Shown: positions 21,397 through 35,280 of the stretch, in pieces
How the letters are laid out: each line of letters starts with the position of its first letter
Position numbering within the stretch: position 1 is the stretch's first letter
NCBI GenBank assembly: GCA_041906305.1
Contig: JAYRJL010000006.1
Span: forward strand, 62,001-126,000
Direction: 5' to 3'
DNA length: 64,000 bases
Source: SHVZ01 sp041906305
GTDB taxonomy: Bacteria > Pseudomonadota > Alphaproteobacteria > SHVZ01
Position numbers and translations under genes: made by a program
Notes under the pieces: model-generated
Databases searched by the model: none
What the model saw: only the letters and a program-made list of their open reading frames with translations
What the model was told of the DNA's origin: nothing

Positions 21397-22593
21397 TCAG
21401 ACCTCGAGGAGCAGGCGCTGCGGGTCCTCGATCGCTTCCTTGACGCGGACCAGGAAGGTCACCGCCTCGCGGCCGTCGATGATCCGGTGATCGTAGGAGA
21501 GCGCCAGGTACATCATCGGCCGGATCTCGACCTTGCCGCCGACTGCCATCGGGCGCTGCTGGATCTTATGCATGCCGAGGATGCCGGACTGCGGCGTGTT
21601 GAGGATCGGCGTCGACAGCAGCGAGCCATACACACCGCCGTTCGAGATCGTGAAAGTGCCGCCGGTCAGGTCCTCGATCGTGAGCTTGCCGTCGCGGGCC
21701 TTCTTGCCGAGGCCGTTTATGGTCTTCTCGATCTCGGCGAAGCCCATCTGGTCGGCATCGCGCACCACCGGCACGACAAGGCCCTGCTCGGTGCCGACGG
21801 CAACGCCGATGTCGTAGTGGTTCTTGTAGATGAGGTCGTCGCCGTCGATCTCGGCGTTGACCGCCGGCAGTTCCTTGAGCGCCGCCAGGCTCGCCTTCAC
21901 GAAGAAGCTCATGAATCCCAGCTTCACGCCATGGCGCTTCTCGAACTGCTCCTTGTAGGCATCGCGAAGCGCCATCACGTTGGTCATGTCCACCTCGTTG
22001 AAGGTGGTCAGCATGGCCGCGGTGTTCTGCGCCTGCTTCAGACGCTCGGCGATGCGCTTCCGGAGCCGAGTCATCTTGACCCGCTCCTCGCGTGGGCCGA
22101 GGTCGCGCGGCTTATGCGGGGCGGCCGGTGCAGCCGGCTTCGCCTCGGTCGCCTGGATCACGTCGCCTTTGGTGAGGCGCCCGTCCTTGCCGGTACCCGC
22201 GATCTTCGACGGATCGACCTTGGTCTCCTCGACCATCTTGCGGACCGCCGGCGACAGCGGCGCCGCGGCCGCCGGTGCGGCAGCAGGCTTCGCCGGCAAA
22301 GGCGCTGCGGCAGCAGCGGGCTTCGCCGCCGGCTTGGCGGCAGCGGCGCCACCGGCACCTTCGTTGATCGTGCCGAGCAGGCCGCCGACCTCGACCGTCG
22401 CACCGGCCTCGGCCGCGATCGATCCCAGCGTGCCGGCCGCGGTCGCGTTGACCTCGAGCGTGACCTTGTCGGTCTCGAGCTCGACCAGCGGCTCGTCGCG
22501 GGCGACCGCGTCGCCGACGTTCTTCAGCCACTTGGCGACGGTCGCCTCGGTGACGGACTCGCCCAGCGTGGGCACCTTGATCTCGGTCGCCAT
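21397..22593 (-). CDS. sucB: 2-oxoglutarate dehydrogenase E2 (dihydrolipoyl succinyltransferase)
   Basis: E2 core enzyme, 398 residues. The N-terminal lipoyl domain carries the lysine in VELETDKVTLEVNA. An Ala/Pro-rich linker (about 80-115) leads to a peripheral-subunit-binding domain (SPAVRKMVEETKVDPSKIAGTGKDGRLTKGD; core KIAGTGKDGRLTK). The catalytic domain ends in LSYDHRIIDGREAV, containing the active His and Asp. Succinyl specificity is inferred from its position next to sucA. Confidence 0.96.
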   Translation of the reverse strand: MATEIKVPTLGESVTEATVAKWLKNVGDAVARDEPLVELETDKVTLEVNATAAGTLGSIAAEAGATVEVGGLLGTINEGAGGAAAAKPAAKPAAAAAPLPAKPAAAPAAAAPLSPAVRKMVEETKVDPSKIAGTGKDGRLTKGDVIQATEAKPAAPAAPHKPRDLGPREERVKMTRLRKRIAERLKQAQNTAAMLTTFNEVDMTNVMALRDAYKEQFEKRHGVKLGFMSFFVKASLAALKELPAVNAEIDGDDLIYKNHYDIGVAVGTEQGLVVPVVRDADQMGFAEIEKTINGLGKKARDGKLTIEDLTGGTFTISNGGVYGSLLSTPILNTPQSGILGMHKIQQRPMAVGGKVEIRPMMYLALSYDHRIIDGREAVTFLVRVKEAIEDPQRLLLEV

Positions 22594-22615
22594 GATCGCC
22601 TCGTTCTTCTTCTGC

Positions 22616-25471
22616 TCAGGCCTTCGGGGTCAGCGCCTGGTTGATCAGCTCGGCTTCCTCGCGGTTGTGCCGGCGAAGCAGGCCGGTCGCGGTCGCCGCG
22701 GCCCCCGGCCGGCCGACATAGCCCGGCCGGGTCGACTTCGTGCCGGCCTCGACCATGCACTGCTCGATCCGCCGGTCGACAAAGGTCCAGGCGCCGGCAT
22801 TCTCCGGCTCTTCCTGGCACCAGACCACCTCGGCCTTCGGGAAGCGCTTCAGTTCCTTGGTCAGCGCGTTGAACGGGAACGGATAGAGCTGCTCGAGGCG
22901 CATCAGGTAGACGTCCTTGACGCCGCGCTTCTCGCGCTCGGCGTAGAGATCGTAATAGATCTTGCCCGAGCACAGCACGACCCGCTTGATCTTCTCGTCC
23001 GCCACGACCTCGCCGTCGTCCCAGAGAATGCGGTGGAAGGTCGAGCCCGGCCCCATCTCGGAGAGCTTCGAGATCACCATCTTGTGGCGGAGCAGCGACT
23101 TCGGCGACATCACGATCAGCGGCTTGCGGTAGGGCCGGCGCAGCTGGCGCCGGAGCGCGTGGAAGTAGTTGGCCGGCGTCGTGCAGTTGACGACCTGCAG
23201 GTTGTCCTCGCCGCAGAGCTGGAGGAAGCGCTCGAGCCGGGCCGAAGAGTGCTCGGGGCCGGCGCCCTCGTAGCCGTGCGGCAGCAGCATCACGAGGCCC
23301 GACATGCGGAGCCACTTGATCTCGCCGGCGGCGATGAACTGGTCGATGATGATCTGCGCGCCGTTCACGAAGTCGCCGAACTGCGCTTCCCAGAGGACGA
23401 GGGAGTTCGGATCGGCAAGCGAGTAGCCGTACTCGAAGCCCAGCACCGCCTGCTCCGAGAGCGGGCTGTCGTGGACCTCGAAGGTCGCCTGGCCGTCGCG
23501 GATGTTGTTCAACGGCACGAAGCGCTGCTCGGTCTTCTGGTCGACCAGGACGGCATGTCGATGGCTGAAGGTGCCGCGGCCCGAGTCTTGGCCTGAGAGC
23601 CGGACGGGAACGCCTTCGACCACGAGCGTGCCGAAGGCGAGCGCCTCGCCGAGAGCCCAGTCGACGCCCTCGCCGGTCTCGATCATCTTCTTCTTGGCTT
23701 CGAGCTGGCGGACCAGCTTCGAATTGACGACGAAGCCATCGGGGAAGCGCGAGAGCGCGGCGCCCACTTCCTTCAGGGTCTTCATCTCGACCGCGGTGTC
23801 GCCGCGACGATCGTCGTCGGCGGCGAGCCCGAGGCCGATCCACTTGCCCTCGAGCCAGTCGGCCTTGTTCGGCTTGTAGGACGTGGCGGCCTGGAACTCG
23901 GTCTCCAGCATGTCCTTGAACTCGGACACCATCGCCTCGGCTTCGTCCTTGGTGACGACGCCTTCCTCGACCAGCCGGTTCGCGTAGATCTCGCGCGTCG
24001 TCGGCTGCGTCGCGATCTTCTTGTACATCAGCGGCTGGGTGAACATCGGCTCGTCGGACTCGTTGTGGCCGAAGCGCCGGTAGCAGAACATGTCGATGAC
24101 GACGTCGGAGCCGAACTGCTGGCGATACTCGATCGCGATGCGCGAGACGTGCACCACCGCTTCCGGATCGTCGCCGTTCACATGGAAGATCGGCGCGTCC
24201 ACCATCTTCGCCACGTCCGACGGATAGGGGGACGAGCGCGAGTAGGACGGCGCGGTGGTGAAGCCGATCTGATTGTTGACGATGTAGTGCAGCGTGCCGC
24301 CGGTCTTGTAGCCCTTGAGCTCGGAGAGCATCAGCGTCTCCGGCACGAGGCCCTGGCCGGCGAAGGCCGCATCGCCGTGCAGCAGCAGCGGCAGCACCAG
24401 CTTGCGGTCCTTGTCGCCGAGCTGCTGCTGCTTGGCGCGCGCCTTGCCCTCGACCACCGGATTGACGGCTTCGAGGTGCGAGGGATTGGCGGTCAGCGAC
24501 AGGTGGACGACGTTGCCGTCGAACTCGCGGTCCGACGAGGTGCCCATGTGGTACTTCACGTCGCCCGAGCCCTGGACCTCTTCCGGGTTCGCCGGATTGC
24601 CCTGGAACTCCGAGAACAGCGCCTTGAACGGCTTGCTCATGAAGTTGGTGAGCACGTTGAGGCGGCCGCGATGCGGCATGCCGACCACGACTTCCTTAAG
24701 GCCCAGCTGGCCGCCGCGCTTCAGGATCTGCTCGAGGCCCGGGATCAGCGCCTCGCCGCCGTCGAGGCCGAAGCGCTTGGTGCCGACCCATTTGACGCCG
24801 CAGAAGCGCTCGAAGGTCTCCGCCGCGATCAGGCGGCCGAGGATCGCCTTCTTTCCGCGCGGCGTGAAGTCGGTGTGGTTGCGTTCGCCCTCGATGCGCT
24901 CCTGGATCCAGGCCCGGCGATCGGGGTCGGTGATGTGCATGTACTCGACGCCGACATTGCCGCAGTAGGTCGCCTGTGCGGCGGCGATGATCTGGCGGAG
25001 GGGCGCCGCCTCGAAGCCCAGCTGGCCGGCGACGAAGATCACGCGGTCGAGGTCGCTGTCGCCGAAGCCGTAGGTCGCGGGATCGAGCTCGGGATGGTAT
25101 TTCGGCTTCTCGAGGCCGAGCGGATCGAGATTAGCGGCGAGATGGCCGCGCTCGCGATAGGCGCGGATCAGCGTCAACGCGCGGAAGGAGTCGACAGCGG
25201 CGGCGCGCACTTCGGTCTCGCTGGCGCCCTTGGCGACGACGCCGGCGGCGGCCATGTCGTGGCCGTTGCCGATGATGCGGTTGGCGCGCGGCTTCCACGA
25301 CGCGCCCTTGACCTCGGTCGAAACCGCGGCGGGCTCGTCGGTCAGCTCGCCGAAGAAGCTCCGCCAGCTCTCGTCGACCGAGTTCGGATCGGTGACGTAG
25401 CGCTCATACATCTCGGCGATGAACGGCGCGTTGGCGCCGCTAAGGAAGGTAGCTTCGGATGCGCGTGCCAT
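22616..25471 (-). CDS. sucA: 2-oxoglutarate dehydrogenase E1 component
   Basis: Thiamine-diphosphate E1 enzyme, 951 residues from the ATG at 25471. The N-terminal FLSGANAPFIAEMYERY is the E2-binding helix. GMPHRGRLNVL, HLSLTANPSHLEAVNPV, the GDAAFAGQG motif and EAQFGDFVNGAQIIIDQF mark the cofactor and catalytic regions. A longer in-frame extension into the sucD region is not protein-like and is rejected. GAGGA precedes the ATG. It sits between sucD and sucB in the order usual for alphaproteobacteria. Confidence 0.97.
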   Translation of the reverse strand: MARASEATFLSGANAPFIAEMYERYVTDPNSVDESWRSFFGELTDEPAAVSTEVKGASWKPRANRIIGNGHDMAAAGVVAKGASETEVRAAAVDSFRALTLIRAYRERGHLAANLDPLGLEKPKYHPELDPATYGFGDSDLDRVIFVAGQLGFEAAPLRQIIAAAQATYCGNVGVEYMHITDPDRRAWIQERIEGERNHTDFTPRGKKAILGRLIAAETFERFCGVKWVGTKRFGLDGGEALIPGLEQILKRGGQLGLKEVVVGMPHRGRLNVLTNFMSKPFKALFSEFQGNPANPEEVQGSGDVKYHMGTSSDREFDGNVVHLSLTANPSHLEAVNPVVEGKARAKQQQLGDKDRKLVLPLLLHGDAAFAGQGLVPETLMLSELKGYKTGGTLHYIVNNQIGFTTAPSYSRSSPYPSDVAKMVDAPIFHVNGDDPEAVVHVSRIAIEYRQQFGSDVVIDMFCYRRFGHNESDEPMFTQPLMYKKIATQPTTREIYANRLVEEGVVTKDEAEAMVSEFKDMLETEFQAATSYKPNKADWLEGKWIGLGLAADDDRRGDTAVEMKTLKEVGAALSRFPDGFVVNSKLVRQLEAKKKMIETGEGVDWALGEALAFGTLVVEGVPVRLSGQDSGRGTFSHRHAVLVDQKTEQRFVPLNNIRDGQATFEVHDSPLSEQAVLGFEYGYSLADPNSLVLWEAQFGDFVNGAQIIIDQFIAAGEIKWLRMSGLVMLLPHGYEGAGPEHSSARLERFLQLCGEDNLQVVNCTTPANYFHALRRQLRRPYRKPLIVMSPKSLLRHKMVISKLSEMGPGSTFHRILWDDGEVVADEKIKRVVLCSGKIYYDLYAEREKRGVKDVYLMRLEQLYPFPFNALTKELKRFPKAEVVWCQEEPENAGAWTFVDRRIEQCMVEAGTKSTRPGYVGRPGAAATATGLLRRHNREEAELINQALTPKA

Positions 25472-25482
25472 TTCGTCCTCGA

Positions 25483-25508
25483 CGCGAGCGGCCACACAGG
25501 CCCTCGCG
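25483..25508 (-). other. Intercistronic hairpin sucD-sucA
   Basis: CGCGAG...GGCC pairs with GGCC...CTCGCG with one bulged base (10 bp, ACACA loop). No T-run follows on the minus strand, so it is more likely an mRNA-stabilising or processing element than a terminator. Confidence 0.5.
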
Positions 25509-25530
25509 TTCCCTCTAAGTGGGGCGGTCG

Positions 25531-26409
<879 letters not shown>

Positions 26410-26410
26410 G

Positions 26411-27580
<1,170 letters not shown>

Positions 27581-27628
27581 GCGAGAGCGTCCACCTGAGT
27601 GAGGAGCGAGTTCATCACCGCGTGATTG

Positions 27629-28585
27629 TCAGGCTGCCGGCAGCTTCTTGACGACGTCGACCAGCGTCTTCACCGCGTTGACCGAGTGGTCGAACATCTT
27701 CTTCTCTTCGGCGTTCAGCGAGATCTCGACGATCTTCTCGACGCCGCCGGCGCCGATGACGCAGGGCACGCCGACATAGAGGTCGTTGAGGCCGTACTGG
27801 CCGGTCAGGTTCGCGGCGCAGGGCAGCACGCGCTTCTTGTCCTTGAGATAGGCCTCGGCCATCTGGATCGCCGACGCCGCAGGCGCGTAGAAGGCCGAAC
27901 CGGTCTTGAGCAATCCCACGATCTCGGCGCCGCCGTCGCGGGTGCGCTGGACGATCTTGTCGATCTTCTCCTGGGTCGACCAGCCCATCTTGATCAGGTC
28001 GGGGACCGGGATGCCGGCGACGGTCGAGTAGCGGATCAGCGGCACCATGGTGTCGCCGTGGCCGCCGAGCACGAAGGCGGTCACGTCCTCGACCGAGACC
28101 TTGAACTCCTCGGCGAGGAAGTAGCGGAAGCGCGCGCTGTCGAGCACGCCGGCCATGCCGACGACCTTGTTGTGCGGAAGGCCGCTCTTCTCGCGCATCA
28201 CCCACACCATGACGTCGAGCGGGTTGGTGATGACGATGACGAAGGCGTTGGGGCAGTGCTGCTTCACGCCGGCGGCCACCTGGGTGATGACCTTGGTGTT
28301 GATGCCGATCAGGTCGTCGCGGCTCATGCCCGGCTTGCGGGCGACGCCGGCGGTGACGATGACGACGTCCGCGCCCGCGATCGCGGCATAGTCGTTGGTG
28401 CCGGCGAGCTTCGAGTCGAAGCCTTCGACGGGGGAGAGCTGCGCCAGGTCCAGCGCCTTGCCCTGGGGGACGCCTTCGACCACGTCGAAGAGCGTGATGT
28501 CGCCGAGGTCCTTCATGCCGGCGAGGAGGGCCAGCGTGCCGCCGATGTTGCCCGCGCCGACGAGCGCGATCTTGTTGCGAGCCAT
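27629..28585 (-). CDS. mdh: Malate dehydrogenase
   Basis: LDH-like NAD-dependent malate dehydrogenase, 318 residues. GAGNIGGTLA is the Rossmann motif. VTAGVARKPGMSRDDL, VITNPLDVMVWVM and the catalytic-histidine segment FVLGGHGDTMVPL are family markers. An AGGGG ribosome-binding site lies 7 bases before the ATG. It is first in the TCA operon, so the promoter must lie in the upstream spacer. Confidence 0.97.
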   Translation of the reverse strand: MARNKIALVGAGNIGGTLALLAGMKDLGDITLFDVVEGVPQGKALDLAQLSPVEGFDSKLAGTNDYAAIAGADVVIVTAGVARKPGMSRDDLIGINTKVITQVAAGVKQHCPNAFVIVITNPLDVMVWVMREKSGLPHNKVVGMAGVLDSARFRYFLAEEFKVSVEDVTAFVLGGHGDTMVPLIRYSTVAGIPVPDLIKMGWSTQEKIDKIVQRTRDGGAEIVGLLKTGSAFYAPAASAIQMAEAYLKDKKRVLPCAANLTGQYGLNDLYVGVPCVIGAGGVEKIVEISLNAEEKKMFDHSVNAVKTLVDVVKKLPAA

Positions 28586-28804
28586 TTGGAATCCCCTGGG
28601 GAGCTTTAAGCGCTAGGAAGGCTAGATATTCAGCGGGGTAAGTACCCTCATTTGGCCCGCCGGGCAAGGCTCGTGGCGGGTTCGTCTCAACTTGCAGCTA
28701 TCGCGTAATGTATTGGTAATTCACGATGACTGGGATTTGGGCAGCCCTTTTCCCAAGCCGCCGTTAACGATCCATAGCCTTGGCGTTGCAGGCGTCCCGG
28801 AGCC
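28586..28804 (-). promoter_or_regulatory. Spacer upstream of the TCA operon
   Basis: This 219-base gap between zapE and mdh should hold the mdh operon promoter. It is more AT-rich at 28700-28735 than the surroundings. A short dyad GGGTA-AG-TACCC lies at 28636-28647 and CCCGCC/GGCGGG arms lie around 28657-28680. I found no convincing -35/-10 pair. Confidence 0.35.
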
Positions 28805-29929
28805 CTATTTCAGGTGGGCCTGGGCCTGGTATTCGGCCGACTGCATCTCCTCCAGGCGCGAGACCGTGCGCTGGAACTCGAAGGAGCCGTCGCCTGAGGG
28901 GTAGAGGCCTTGGGGCGGGGCCGCGGCCGAGCAGACCAGGTTCACCTTCCGCTCGTAGAGCGCGTCGATCAGGGTGACGAAGCGCTTCGCCTTGTCCCGG
29001 CTCTCCGCGTTCATCGCCGGGATGCCTTCCAGGATGACGGTGTGGTACCGGCGCGCGATCGCCAGGTAGTCGCCGGCACCCAGCGCCTGGTCGCAGAGGT
29101 CCGCGAACTGGAACCAGGCGACGCCCTCGGCCGTCCGCGGCACCGGCACGGCGCGGCCCTTGACCGTGATCTGCTCGGTCTGCCCGGGGGCGCCCAGGGT
29201 GAGCTGGTGGAAGGCCTCCGCCAGCGCCTGGTGGGCCGCCGGCCCGAGCGGCGTGTGATAGACCGCGATCCGCCCGAGCCGGGCCAGCCGGTAGTCGGTG
29301 GCGCCGTCGAGCGGAAGCACGTCCAGCTTCTGCTTGATCAGGCCGATGAAGGGCACGAACAGCTCACGCTGGAGCCCGCCCTTGTAGAGATCGTCGGGGG
29401 GGCGGTTCGAGGTGGCGACCACGACGACCCCGAGCTCGAAAAGCGCATAGAACAGGCGTCCGAGGATCATCGCGTCGGCGATGTCGTGGACCTGGAACTC
29501 GTCGAAGCAGAGGAGCTTGGCCTCATCGGCGATCGACCGCGCCAGCGGGCGGATCGGCTCGGAGGTCTTGGACACCTGGTTGGACTGCCGCCAGCGATGG
29601 ATCCGCTCGTGGCACTCCTGCATGAACTCGTGGAAGTGGACCCGACGCTTCCGGGCGATCTTCGCGTGCGCGAAGAACAGGTCCATCAGCATCGACTTGC
29701 CGCGGCCGACCCCGCCCCAGAGGTAGATGCCGCGCGGCGGCTCGGCCGGCTTCTTGCCGAAGAGGCGGGCGCCCCATCCGGTGCCGGTGCTCTCCAGGCG
29801 CGTGAGCTCCTCGGCCAGCCGGTCGAGGCGGCGGGCGATCTCGACCTGGTCGGGGTCTGGTCTGAGCCTGCCGGAGGCGACCTGGGCATCCAGCCCGGCC
29901 GATACGTCGGCATAGGAGGCCGCTGTCAT
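28805..29929 (-). CDS. zapE: Cell division protein ZapE (AFG1-like ATPase)
   Basis: AAA-type ATPase, 374 residues, of the ZapE/Afg1 family. Bacterial ZapE associates with the constricting Z-ring; mitochondrial Afg1 helps turnover of oxidase subunits. Walker A is GGVGRGKSMLMD and Walker B with sensor is LLCFDEFQVHDIADAMIL. Conserved FHEFMQECHERIH and ATSNRPPDDLYKGGLQRELF follow. The ATG at 29929 is well supported by the N-terminal helix. It lies upstream of the TCA operon on the same strand. Confidence 0.93.
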   Translation of the reverse strand: MTAASYADVSAGLDAQVASGRLRPDPDQVEIARRLDRLAEELTRLESTGTGWGARLFGKKPAEPPRGIYLWGGVGRGKSMLMDLFFAHAKIARKRRVHFHEFMQECHERIHRWRQSNQVSKTSEPIRPLARSIADEAKLLCFDEFQVHDIADAMILGRLFYALFELGVVVVATSNRPPDDLYKGGLQRELFVPFIGLIKQKLDVLPLDGATDYRLARLGRIAVYHTPLGPAAHQALAEAFHQLTLGAPGQTEQITVKGRAVPVPRTAEGVAWFQFADLCDQALGAGDYLAIARRYHTVILEGIPAMNAESRDKAKRFVTLIDALYERKVNLVCSAAAPPQGLYPSGDGSFEFQRTVSRLEEMQSAEYQAQAHLK

Positions 29930-30032
29930 GCGCGCCTGATAGCGCGCCTCGTCCTCCGGCTCAACCCATCCGCACGGAGGATCTGGAATCGCGGCCCGCG
30001 CGACCTATCTCCGAAGAGGAGTGAAAAATCCC

Positions 30033-30460
30033 ATGGCCGACTCGAAGATCATCCCCTGCCCGAGCTGCGACACCCTGAACCGCGTGCCCGCGGCGCGCCT
30101 CGGGCAGGGCGGCAAATGCGGCCAATGCGGCGAGCCGCTGTTCCAGGCGAAGCCCCTGGCCCTGAATTCCGCGCGCTTCGACAAGCATGCATCGTCCGAG
30201 CTGCCGCTGGTGGTCGACTTCTGGGCGCCCTGGTGCGGACCCTGCCGGACGATGGCGCCCGTGTTCGAAGAGGCCGCCGGCGAGATCGAGCCGAGGGCCC
30301 GCCTCGCCAAAGTCGACACCGACGCGGAGCAGGGGCTGGCCGCGCGCTACCGGATCCAGGCGATCCCGACCCTCGTGGTCTTCAAGGGCGGCAAGGAGAT
30401 CGCCCGCCGCTCGGGCGCGCTGCCGCCCGGCGAGCTCCGCCGCTGGATCGCCGGGCAGGT

Positions 30461-30464
<4 letters not shown>
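30033..30464 (+). CDS. trxC: Thioredoxin with N-terminal zinc ribbon (thioredoxin 2 type)
   Basis: Cytoplasmic thiol-disulfide reductase, 143 residues. Two CxxC pairs (C9/C12 and C29/C32) form the N-terminal zinc-ribbon typical of TrxC. The thioredoxin active site is WAPWCGPCR (C68/C71). The cis-proline is in IPTLVVFKGG. The ATG at 30033 is preferred; a GTG at 30021 overlaps the GAGGAG ribosome-binding site. Its stop overlaps the convergent RND permease stop by 4 bases. Confidence 0.92.
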
Positions 30465-33678
<3,214 letters not shown>

Positions 33679-33682
<4 letters not shown>

Positions 33683-34659
33683 GGCTTGATCACCCGATCC
33701 CCGGCGCGGAGCCCGGCGAGGATCTCAATCCCCTTGTCGGTGGCGGCGCCGACCTGAACGACGACATCGGTGCCGTCCGCCAGCCTGACATAGTCGATGC
33801 CGTGGCGCCTGGCGACGAGCTCCGGCGGAACGACGACGGCGCTGCGCGTGCCGGTCGAGACGTAGACGCGCGTGCGCTCGCCGACGAAGTAGTCGCCGAG
33901 GCCCTCGACCTCGACGTCGGCGACGACACGGCCCTGATCGATCTGCGGGTAGACGAGCGCGACCCGGCCGCGACGCAGGGTCTCGGGCGCATTGGCCGCC
34001 TGCAGCCCCCGGGCACCGACCAGGATCGTGTCGCCGGCCTTGAGGCTGCGGGCGTGCCGCTCGGGCAGCCTGAGCCTCAGCACATAGGCGTCCGTCGCGA
34101 TCGTCGCGATCGTGTCGCCGGCGAGCACGACGCTGCGCTCGTTGACGGGGACGCGGAGGATGCGACCGGGGCCGGGAGAGAGCACGGCCCCTTCGGCCGA
34201 CTGCTGGAGGAGGACGTCGCGCTCGGCGCGGACGGACCGGAGGGTCCGCTCGGCCACGTCGAGACGCGTCCGCGCCTCGTCGACCCGGGCCTGTGCCGCC
34301 ACGCCGGAACGGCGCAGGTCCTCGGCCCGGTCGAAGTCGATCCGCGCCTGATCCCGCTGAGCCTGCTGCGCCTGGATCCGGGCGTCAATCGCCTGGACCT
34401 GCAAGGCGAGCTTCTCGTCGACCACCTGAGCGATGCGGCTGCCGGCCGAGACCTGGTCGCCCTCGCGCACCAGGAGCTGGGCGACGGTTCCCCCGATCCG
34501 CGCCCTGGCCGCCACCTCGCGCAAAGTCTCGACGGTCGCGATCACCGCCTTCCTGTCGTCGACGTCGACGCGCGAAACCTCGAGCCCTGGATCGGCGCCG
34601 AATGCCGGCGCGGCCAAGGCGACGAACATTGCGGCTAGAACTGGAAGTCTGACGGCCAT
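33679..34659 (-). CDS. RND efflux periplasmic adaptor subunit
   Basis: Membrane-fusion protein of 326 residues linking the RND permease to an outer-membrane channel. An N-terminal signal peptide (MAVRLPVLAAMFVALAAPAFG) is obvious. A lipoyl/barrel-sandwich half motif (GGTVAQLLVREGDQV) comes before a coiled-coil hairpin (about 90-150) and the beta-barrel domain. The ATG at 34659 has GGAG 7 bases upstream. It is the first gene of the leftward operon and starts 60 bases from the divergent ArsR regulator. Confidence 0.88.
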
Positions 34660-34682
34660 CTCGCTGCTCCATCGGCGGGGAC

Positions 34683-34716
34683 TTGACATATATATTAGCA
34701 CTATCTAATTTAGCAA
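34683..34716. promoter_or_regulatory. Face-to-face promoters sharing one AT-rich operator
   Basis: Rightward: TTGACA at 34683-34688, 17-base spacer, TAATTT at 34706-34711 (weak -10). Leftward: TTGCTA at 34716-34711, 17-base spacer, ATATAT at 34693-34688. The dyad ATTAG-N6-CTAAT (34694-34709), extended to TA(T)ATTAG/CTAAT(T)TA, lies in both spacers. One bound repressor dimer would therefore block both the RND operon and the arsR-sqr unit. The sequence is AT-rich against a GC-rich background, which makes the site stand out. The regulator bound is inferred to be the adjacent ArsR protein. Confidence 0.7.
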
Positions 34717-34718
34717 CT

Positions 34719-35012
34719 ATGAATATACAGGCGATGAAGAAGAGGGCCGACGAAGCGACGGGCCTGTTGCGCGCGCTCTCGAACCCTTACCGGCTGATGA
34801 TCCTGTGCGAGCTGCACGACGGCGAGCGCTCGGTCGGCGAGCTGGAAAATCTCGTCGGGTTGAAGCAGTCGCCGTTGTCCCAGCACCTGGCCAAGCTGCG
34901 CCGCGACGGACTGGTCGCGACGCGACGCGAGGCCCAGACGATCCACTACTCGCTCGCCAGTCCGGAGGCCCGAAAGGTGATCGGCCTCCTCTACCGCCTC
35001 TATTGCAACTAG
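34719..35012 (+). CDS. bigR: BigR/SqrR-type ArsR-family sulfur-responsive repressor
   Basis: Winged-helix repressor of 97 residues. QSPLSQHLAKLRRDGLV is the recognition helix region. Two cysteines only are present, C30 (LMILCEL) and C96 (LYRLYCN). Their 66-residue spacing equals that of the cysteine pair that forms a di- or tetrasulfide in BigR and SqrR on reaction with persulfides. Metal-binding ArsR motifs (ELCVCDL type) are absent. The ATG at 34719 sits next to its own probable operator, implying autoregulation. DUF2892 and a sulfide:quinone oxidoreductase follow on the same strand. Confidence 0.85.
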   Translation: MNIQAMKKRADEATGLLRALSNPYRLMILCELHDGERSVGELENLVGLKQSPLSQHLAKLRRDGLVATRREAQTIHYSLASPEARKVIGLLYRLYCN

Positions 35013-35033
35013 CGCTCTCGAAAGGAGACTCTC

Positions 35034-35237
35034 ATGTCGATCGACAAAGCCGTCATGGCCTTCGCCGGATTCATGGTGCTGGCCAGCCTCGCGCTCGGCT
35101 ACTTCCACAGCCCCTACTGGTTCCTGCTCAACGCCTTCGTCGGACTCAACCTGATCCAGGCGTCGTTCACGGGCTTCTGCCCGGCGGCGATCGTCCTCAA
35201 GCGCCTCGGCGCGCAGCCGGGCTGTGCCTTCAACTGA
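35034..35237 (+). CDS. DUF2892 (YgaP transmembrane domain-like) membrane protein
   Basis: Small inner-membrane protein, 67 residues, with two hydrophobic segments (about 7-24 and 28-46). GFCPAAIVLKRLG and the C-terminal cysteine (C64) follow. The same fold forms the membrane part of YgaP rhodaneses, but here no rhodanese domain is attached. An AGGAG site precedes the ATG. It is the second gene of the sulfide-responsive unit, where a role in handling sulfane sulfur at the membrane is plausible but unproven. Confidence 0.85.
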   Translation: MSIDKAVMAFAGFMVLASLALGYFHSPYWFLLNAFVGLNLIQASFTGFCPAAIVLKRLGAQPGCAFN

Positions 35238-35280
35238 GTACGGAAGCCAACTCGCGGCCATGAACGCATGCTGACGGCTC

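Noticed and set aside
28656..28680. CCCGCC/GGCGGG arms upstream of mdh as a terminator
   Set aside because: The loop is long, no T-run follows on either strand, and zapE and mdh are both leftward, so it is more likely incidental GC pairing.
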